Positions 57,000 to 64,000 of a DNA stretch of 64,000 bases are shown here, piece after piece. The stretch's first letter is position 1; the number at the start of each line of letters is the position of its first letter. The notes beneath the pieces are model-generated. The model ran no database searches. It was given only the letters and a program-made list of their open reading frames with translations, and was not told the origin of the DNA. The translations under genes and the position numbers were made by a program. Source of the DNA: Chrysopilus asiliformis (taxonomy: Eukaryota > Arthropoda > Insecta > Diptera > Rhagionidae); NCBI GenBank assembly GCA_964034945.1, contig OZ035962.1, positions 83,349,942 through 83,413,941 of the forward strand. The letters run 5' to 3'.

Positions 57000-57118
57000 A
57001 GATAATCAAGTTATCCTAACAGAGCCTTACGTTATCCTTACAGGTTTCTTAACGTCAGAATCGAATTCAGTAATCCAAAAAACCCCCAGTTGAGATTATT
57101 TGCAGAAAATTTGAGGAG
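57000..57118. repeat. Single diverged 121-bp unit
   Basis: 'ttatccttacaggtttctta' and 'gaattcagtaatccaaaaaa' match the unit tandemly repeated at 21598-22125. Confidence 0.6.
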
Positions 57119-57566
57119 ATATTGAGGATTATTGCACACCAAAATCCAGTTGGATCACTCGTTCCACCCTCGCCCATACAAATGGAATATTTTTTCCTAT
57201 TTTCTCGAAAATGATGCATTGTATCGAAGAATCCTTATACTACCCAAACCACGAATAGTTCGCCTATCAAGAGAACTTCAAATCAATGGCATTTTTTTCG
57301 TATTTGATTTTGTCGACAATTCTAATAAAAAATGAACAAGTAACTGTATTAAAAATAAATATATTTCATGATTGAATTAAAAAACATAAATCAGTCTTCA
57401 GCAATAAGTTCTAAAAAATGCTTGATAGGCGAACTATTCGTGGTTTGGGTAGTATATGTATAGAATTGCTTTTAAAATATTGCTTTTGAAATATAGAGAA
57501 AATATTATGTAACTCCGTAAAATTAAAAATTTTCGACTGAAATTAAAAATATTGAGGATTATTGCA
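57119..57566. repeat. 18-bp direct repeat pair bracketing a MITE
   Basis: atattgaggattattgca occurs at 57119-57136 and 57549-57566, bracketing the MITE at 57240 and some flanking sequence. Confidence 0.8.
57240..57452. mobile_element. 213-bp MITE with 32-bp perfect inverted ends
   Basis: Ends ctacccaaaccacgaatagt ... identical as inverted repeats for 32 bp (57240-57271, 57421-57452), flanked by TA. No mismatch in the ends suggests a recent insertion. It is non-coding. Confidence 0.92.
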
Positions 57567-58025
57567 ATTCCTTTTCTGTAAAAATTTATTTTGTGCATAA
57601 AAACCAGTTAATGTGGATTTAATATTTTTATTGTAGCTGGTTTTGCTGACAATGCAAAAATATTTCTCCATATTAAAAATTCATGATTAAACATCAAAAG
57701 CTCGTAATCTGAATGCCGTTAATACAACTTATTGGCAAAAATCCTTTCAGTTTATGTATGAAGTTGCATAAAAAGAGAAAATTTCATAACTTTCAGATAT
57801 ATTTTGCATACAAAACCTGTTTTTCAATACAAAAATTTAAAAATTGAAAAGCATCGAAAAAACATGTTATTGGCTTTTTATTCGATTAAAAACAAAAAGA
57901 AAATTAAATTTTAATTGCTCATTGCTTACCTATCTCTTTGATGTGTAATCTGTTTGTTAAGAACTTCAATCAAATTGATTATGATATACTATCAGTCTTG
58001 TTAAAAAAGTATCAAATAATTAATA
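57567..58025. other. Stretch without recognisable feature
   Basis: AT-rich, with no supported feature. Confidence 0.35.
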
Positions 58026-58595
58026 TCGGGTCTTTCAATAAGAACATAACAATTTTGTATTTTAATAAAAACGCACCCTAAAACTTTTTTTATGATCTGG
58101 CAATGCTAAAACGTCAGTCAAGGTTTACATTTTTATCATGGTGAAGTTCACGAACGAGCAACGTTTGGAAATTGTTAAAACTTACTACCGAAATTCTGAG
58201 TATTGAAGGAGAAGTTCGGTAATCGTGTAATCTCGAGAAATGGCCCGGTCGAATGGCCACTTCGCTCATGCGATTTAACGCCGTTGGATTTCTTTTTATG
58301 GGGTTATGTTTAGTCGTTGGTTTATGCCAACAAGCCAACAACGTTAGAGGAGCTCAGGACCAATATCGAACGCAAAATTGCCAACGTTCCGGCCGATATG
58401 TGTGGAAGAGTGGTGGAAAATTGGCTCCAAAGAATCAATCACCAAAAGTGCTCGCGGTGGCCATATGAACGACATCGAATTTCATACTTAAATGTAACAT
58501 GTCTACTACATCTGAAATAAATTTCAGCCCGATATCTCAATTATTCTGTGTTTTATTTAAATACAAAATTGTTATGTCCTGGTTGAAAGACCCGA
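58026..58595 (+). mobile_element. Internally deleted rosa-type mariner derivative, copy 2
   Basis: 570 bp with ends tcgggtctttcaataagaac / ggttgaaagacccga flanked by TA. It is inverted relative to copy 1 (54442-54998), with a different internal deletion point but closely similar ends and C-terminal coding region. Confidence 0.92.
58138..58491 (+). pseudogene. Deleted rosa-type mariner transposase, copy 2
   Basis: MVKFTNEQRLEIVKTYYRNS EY then stop. After the deletion, EKFGNRVISRNGPVEWP, CDLTPLDFFLWGYV and the same in-frame stop as copy 1 follow, then SLVYANKPTTLEELRTNIER and the end HMNDIEFHT. Confidence 0.85.
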
Positions 58596-58597
58596 TA

Positions 58598-59123
58598 TTA
58601 CTAATAAAATTATAGGCCCAGCCAGTAAAATCTAGCAAATGCTTTCATTAAAAATTTAGCTAAAAAGTTTTAGTAGAAAATTCTCTGGAAAAGCATTTTA
58701 CTAAATTTTATTTACTCGGTCCAATATCTAATTGTAATGTTTTTATTAAAATTTGCATAGAATCTGTGAAAATTTCTCTGTATGAGTGAAACAAATACAT
58801 TTTAATATATTTTACCTTGAATTTTTCGAATTTCACTTTCCGTATAAAGAAATTTAACAAAAACGTTTCAATACCAAATTCTTTTTACTCCCCCAGCGAT
58901 AAAAAACACGAAAAAATCAAAACGTTCATTTAAAAAAATCCATACGAGAAGCCATTAGAAAGAATCCATTAGGAAAATCAAATTTGTTTTGAATTCTGAA
59001 AAGATTTTACCCTGATGAAATCTTTTCGCGAACGCTTATGTAATTTTTTGTGAAATTCTCTGAAACACAATTAATTTAAGAATATTTTTCTGGTTTACAG
59101 AGTTTTTCCCAAAAATGTGTAAT
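58598..59123. other. Stretch without recognisable feature
   Basis: No gene or element ends seen. Confidence 0.35.
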
Positions 59124-59728
59124 TTTTATACCCGTATGGTGAAACCAAAGGGTATATTAACTTTGCCTTACCGTTTGTAACGCCAAGATCCCGTCATCAG
59201 ACATAAAAATGAATTACACCAGTGTGTTTAGAATGATAAAAATAATTAATTTCTGGATGTCCGTCCGTCTGTCCGTCTGTCTGTCTGTCCGTCTGTCCGT
59301 CTGTCCGTCTGTCCGTCTGTCCGTCTGTCCGTCTGTCTGTCTGTCCGTCTGTTTGTGGCGCGGATTGCGGGCGCACAGATTGAGCTAGAGACTTGAAATT
59401 TTGCGCAGATCCATTTTTCGTAAAATGCGAGGCTAAGTTCGTTAATGGGCAAAAATGGACCATTATACGAACGAAAACGGTTTTTGTGAATATCTCGAAA
59501 ACAGTACATCTTATCAAAAAAGTCTAAGAACAAAAGTTATTTAGGATATGATTCTACATAAAACTCCCATACAGCAAAATCCGATTGGAATAAATTTTAA
59601 AAAATCTTATTGGAAAGTTTGACTTCAAAGTGGAATTTTGGTACAACTGTTCGAATTTTGATACGAATATCACCATACGGGTTTTCAATAATTGTCAGAT
59701 TGGCAATTATAGCTTTTGTTATGTTTTA
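59124..59728 (-). mobile_element. Helentron/DINE-1-like element, subfamily A, near full length
   Basis: Minus-strand copy: tail tttatacccgtatggtgaaa at 59127, a GTCY array of about 95 bp at 59258-59352, 'cggattgcgggcgcacagat', and head ending ttgtcagattggcaattata gcttttgttatgttt. Both subterminal repeats are intact. Its array explains the Gln-Thr-Asp-Arg frames here. Confidence 0.75.
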
Positions 59729-59749
59729 AGATAAAACTTTTTTTTTGCC

Positions 59750-61041
59750 AAATAAGCAAAGCTACAATTTCCAGGGAGTATAAGCTACAATTTCTAGGGA
59801 GTAAAAGCTACAATGTCCAGGGAGTCCAATACTCTATTAGACAAAAAATTTATTGAAAAAAAATCGTGGGAGAGGAAAGAAGGAATGGCCCGATCGGATT
59901 TTGATATATGGAGTCATTATGTAAAATCATATTCAAAACACATTTTGTCTTAACAGACTTTTCGATTTGACTCAGCGTTCTCGAGAAAATTGCAAAAAAC
60001 TGTTTCATTTCATCTATATGGGAAGAGGGGAAAAGGACTGATCAGATTTAGTCTGTTCAAGAACTTAGCCTGGGTATTCACTAGAAATGCAAATGTACCC
60101 AATTTCAAATCTCTGGCTCAATCACAGATATCGTACTATTAGACTAGATCAAGCCATTTGCTATCTCAAATGGGCCACTGAAACGTCAAAAAGCTATGAC
60201 GAAAAAAAGGGATAAAGCTAGTTATTTCTGGGAAATTAAAATTCTGGAAAAAAATGCTTATGCTGGTCCCCGACGGGATATTATTCAATCCCTATACCGA
60301 TTATTCATGTTAATATTCAGAGCTGCCACATAGATTAATATGCAATTCCCTAAACCTGTGTATAAGTCTTATGAGTTCGACGTAAAATATATAATTCAAG
60401 TGTTATTGAGTTTGTTAATTCGAACATCTGACATCACTAAAGTTCGAAGAATAAATGAGACAACCATAGTCACGCTGTCCCATATTTTTGCTATGGAATT
60501 GTTGGAGTGCCGCGATCTAGTAGTACCATAGAATAAGGAATATATAGAAAAAACTCTGCCGAACAAATTTTTGACAAATTTCCCCTTCGAAGGGGGGAAA
60601 AATGTCCCTATCATTCACTAGCTACGGCCTACAAGTTAATTACTTTTAGACTAGGGAGCACGAAGCAGAGAGAACATTTGCTAATCATTTTCGTCGTATC
60701 TATTCAATGAGATGGAGGAATCGAATGGATAATTTTTTCCGTGTTACATCGGATCCTCTTGCTTCATCTCACAGTGGAAAAATTTTCTCTAAAAATTTGT
60801 TCTAAGAGTTTATTCTCTAGATTATTTGTTCTCTGGTAGTACGATATCTGTGGGCTCAATTCTTTCGAAAGCAGTGGTGTTCACGCACAGACCGAAGGAC
60901 AGGATCATCTGACGGACAGACGGACACGCTGTTGTAGTTCATTGTAGTTCTGATGTAGTTCATTTTTGTGTCCGCTGATTCGTTCGATGCGTTACAAACA
61001 GTATACTAAATCTAATATACTCCTATATGATATATCATGTA
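59750..61041 (+). mobile_element. Helentron/DINE-1-like subfamily B copy with nested hAT
   Basis: Head with agctacaatttccagggagt (triplicated in 59762-59825), 'aatactctattagac', 'gattttgatatatggagtca' and 'ctggctcaat'. The hAT 60123-60852 follows. It resumes with ggctcaattctttcgaaagc, a short GACG stretch, and the tail ctcctatatgatatatcatg. It directly abuts the D fragment at 61042. Confidence 0.65.
60123..60852. mobile_element. hAT element, TSD ggctcaat
   Basis: 730 bp with perfect 16-bp inverted ends (cacagatatcgtacta / tagtacgatatctgtg). The 8-bp duplication ggctcaat is perfect (60115-60122, 60853-60860). The site is the conserved core of the B host, whose other copies supply the empty site. 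No coding region was recognised. Confidence 0.94.
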
Positions 61042-61170
61042 GGACATCCGCATAATTTTACCTGAAACGTATTTCGTACTGATCAGAGAGTTTCTATCTG
61101 CCCCCGTTCTCGAGCCGGTCTCTGTCTTAAATACAATACTTTGCCCTATGGCAAAGGAAAGTATATGTAA
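61042..61170 (+). mobile_element. Helentron-like subfamily D 3' fragment
   Basis: gacatccgcataattttacc ... 'cccgttctcgagccggtctc' and the tail hairpin tactttgccctatggcaaag match the D copy at 15733 in inverted orientation. Only the tail half is present. Confidence 0.6.
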
Positions 61171-62930
61171 TTACGTTTTTACTTTTAAAACATTTACTTC
61201 TTAACCTAGACAAGAAAAAAAATCTATAACCTAAGAATACTAAATCAAAATATTATTTTTTTTACGATTGACACACAAAACGTGTTCAACGGAAAAAATA
61301 TTTACGTCCTTTAAAATTAGAAGAGGCTTGAGTAAAAAATATACATAAAAGAATATTCCTACCCAATTTACAAAAAAAAACCCATAAACCCCACAGGATT
61401 TTCGAGGAAACGGGAGCAGGATATTAAAATAACGCCAAAGGATATATGCGGATATGCATTTCAAATAGCTTTGGGGACATGAAGTGAACTCCTAGAATTT
61501 TTACCATATAAAATTTTATGAAATTTTCATTCAAGTTTATTGGGCCATTCGACACATTCCCAAATGAACTTGACGGGTATAGCTACACGTGTTACCCTTA
61601 GCGATTTTAATGTCGAAATTGAAGCCGCAGGGCGACAAAAACACGATGTTTTAAAAAGCAGGCAATTTATTATCCTTTTTCGGATATATATTGAGGTTTA
61701 AATTGAAACAGATTTGCTTTAACAAATTATTTGCTTTTCATATTGCACTCATAACATTGATTTGTTTAAAATTCAGATTTATATGCGTTCGAATTTCCAA
61801 TCAATATTTAATTTTATACATTTTTACATTTCCTAAAACTTTTGTTACACAACAAAAATCCATTTAAAATTACAAATTAATTTTGCATATCAATAAATGT
61901 TGTTATGGTTTTTTGATTAATATTTCTATCAAATATTAGGATGTTTCCTTATTATTAAATTAATAATTCTTAATTATTTTAATAATTATTAATTATTTTT
62001 CAAGTTTAATAGAAAAGTATCTTTTACAATTTTTTGAAAAAATTGATTTCAATTTACGTGATTGTTTATTTTATCCGTCTTACTTCCATAAAACTACAAA
62101 TCTCACATTTTCACCCAATCAAAATTTCCCAAACAAAAACAACTTTATTAAATAAAAAGAAAAACTTTTATCCCTCATCTTAATCAATCAAATTCCACCA
62201 AATTATCCACAATTCAATCCAACGATAAAATATTTGATGGAAAAAATTCTCCACTACAAATTTGATAGATTACGGATTTAGTTAGGCTAAGCAAACAATA
62301 TACGAACGCATTTAAAATTTAAAGAGTGATTTCAGCCGCACAAATCCAATCTTTTAACCATAATAGGATATGTTGTCAATTTCGTCTTTCCGTTGTATTT
62401 TTTTATTATTCGCAAAATAGAGGCAATGTAAAAAGTTTAACTGTAGAAAGTATTTTAGGTTATAGCAACTTACTGCGTTACTGCGTGGATATGGGAAAAA
62501 AGGAACACTTCTCTGATATAAAAAGGTTGTGAATACATTTATACGATGGCCATATCAAAACAAATTTTCTCAATTTTGGCTTGAATAAACAAAAAAAAAA
62601 CATTTTAATTTCCTATACCAGAGATCGCCAACCTTTTAAACCGAGCGAGAGGTGCTTAAGCGGTTAAGATATGCAGTTCTAGTAAAAGTAAAAATGTAGG
62701 AAATTTCATTGTCTACAAGTTTTATCATACATAAAACTACTAAAAAACGTGTAATTTCGGAGTAAATAGCAAAAAAAACGAAATGGCGATTTTTAAAAGG
62801 CCGCCATTTTGTTTGTTTCCGATTAACGGAACCGGAAACCAGAAAAACAATTTCAATGTTGCTACATCAAGAATTTGTAGCAAACATTTTGTTTCAACGG
62901 GTTATAAAAGAACTTTTAGGTAGGGTAAAG
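61171..62930. other. AT-rich stretch without recognisable gene or element
   Basis: Very AT-rich (notably 61700-62250). No supported frame, element end or RNA gene was seen. Confidence 0.35.
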
Positions 62931-62932
62931 TG

Positions 62933-63821
62933 GTCCACGCTTTTATTATTGGCAAAAAATGGTCAAAAATTGGAATTTTTGCATGATAAGATAGTCAAAT
63001 CGCAAGCGCAGGACCTAAGCTAACTTTCTGCATTCACAGATTGCCAACTTTTTGACATTAAATTTAATTTTTAGGCATTTATCGAAAACTTTGATTTTTC
63101 GATTTTTTCAAAATGGTAGGGAGAAGTGTTTCACCCACAAAATTTTTCATAAAATTAAATGACAAATAAAAATATAATCATGAAGTCTGATCAAAAATAT
63201 GGTTTATTCGCAAGTAACAAATGAGCGTTTTGGTCTGTTTTGGTGTTGGTTTCTTCGGTGTAATTGTTACACGTCGCTTTCCGGCGGTTTTTTCTGCTTC
63301 TCTAATTCAGCTCGATTTTCGGGAGAAGTTATAATCGAGCTTCACATCGATTTTCGGCCACGATTTGAAACACTCCAAATACCTCATAAAATAACTTGAA
63401 AACACGAAATATGACATTGACAGGATGGACCACTTCACCCTACCAAACGTGGACCACTTCTCGCTACCGACGCTATTTTGCGCGGAATGACGCTGCTTCA
63501 ACAATTGTGGAAAAAAGTGTAGAAATTCGGTGGATTTACAAAGTTCATAATGTAAATAACATTTTAGATTAATTACCTTATTGAAATTGATGAAGAATTC
63601 ATCAAAATGTTGTTGAATGTGTATACTTGCGAAAATTTTCAACAATGTTTTTTTGGCACTGGTCTGTGAGAGTGAGTAAATATACGTCTGCACACTTCAA
63701 TGAGTAATAAAAAACAAGCTGTCATCAAGAGCAACCGATGAGAGTTGCATATTCTGTTCTAATGTCACTATTACTAAAAAAAATTGTGGTGGAGCACTTC
63801 TCCCTACGGACCACTTCACCC
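62933..63821. mobile_element. TA-flanked MITE with GGGTAAAGTGGTCC ends and internal motif repeats
   Basis: 889 bp with ends gggtaaagtggtccacg / ggaccacttcaccc flanked by TA. The motif gtggaccacttc or ggaccacttcacccta recurs at about 63425-63465 and 63790-63822. The 128-codon minus-strand frame at 63307-63693 lies inside it and overlaps these repeats, so it is not called as a gene. Confidence 0.8.
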
Positions 63822-64000
63822 TACCCGACCCTACTTAAGTTAATAAAGGCAAAATCTCTATGCTGCTAAAAGATTACTCAATTCCCTCGCTATATAACGA
63901 AATTTAGCGCCCCAAATATCCCACGGTACGAAACAAAAGTTCAGATTAGCAACTTTCGCTATAGGAAATTTGCAAATTTGAATAACCGCTCTTAATGACA

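Noticed and set aside
59197..59533. Minus-strand frames of 106 and 95 codons with QTDRRTDGQ repeats
   Set aside because: Run through the GTCY array of a subfamily A element. Similar frames at 33827-34077, 53510-53773 and 43401-43667 have the same cause.
63307..63693. 128-codon minus-strand frame
   Set aside because: Lies within the TA-flanked MITE 62933-63821 and overlaps its internal repeats.
1..64000. CRISPR arrays, operons, riboswitches, prokaryotic mobile elements, tRNA or rRNA genes
   Set aside because: Checked by eye. The regular repeats are microsatellites or minisatellites without unique spacers, the gene signals are eukaryotic, and no tRNA/rRNA signature was recognised (a tRNA scan could still find one).

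Overview
This is an AT-rich eukaryotic window, most likely from a dipteran insect. The clues are an intronless, secreted midgut-type trypsin with insect-style TATA promoter and AATAAA signals, rosa-type (DD41D) mariner remnants, and abundant short interspersed elements carrying (GTCY)n microsatellites like the mini-me/DINE-1 elements of flies. The taxonomic call is an inference from element and gene style; no rRNA or mitochondrial marker is present. No prokaryotic organisation is visible.

Only three protein genes are convincing. Two are near-identical tandem-oriented copies (minus strand, 14912-15379 and 27466-27933) of a small secreted protein: signal peptide, Gly-Ser-rich N-terminal half, and a lysine-free, arginine-rich half built of Gly-Arg-Pro-Ser/Gly repeats. 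They lie in ~880-bp duplicated blocks that include promoter and poly(A) site, 12.55 kb apart. The third is a complete trypsin zymogen (36557-37336, plus).

Most of the rest that can be interpreted is transposable-element debris, and much of it resolves into elements with recognisable ends and target-site duplications (TSDs). (1) Several subfamilies of Helentron/DINE-1-like elements, called here A, B, C and D, have a conserved head, subterminal inverted repeats, a (GTCY)n array and a defined tail. (2) hAT elements with 8-bp TSDs occur at 11243, 20612, 20984, 41611, 47095 and 60123; the one at 20612 keeps the TTF-type zinc-finger end of a transposase. (3) PIF/Harbinger-like MITEs have 3-bp TSDs. 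(4) TA-flanked MITEs include a pogo-like one and a large mariner. (5) Two piggyBac-like MITEs have TTAA TSDs. (6) A family with ends AGCCTG has 5-bp TSDs.

The striking property is nesting. At 20534-23521 four elements sit inside one another. At 23816-26749 a rosa mariner is split by two insertions that can be removed to restore the local reading frame. At 34579-36033 and 41590-43690 there are three- to four-deep nests. Several insertions have an empty-site sister copy inside the window. Stretches with no recognisable gene or element are listed as such. Coordinates of MITE ends with TSDs are base-accurate as read by eye; ends of the Helentron-like copies are accurate to about 5-20 bp.
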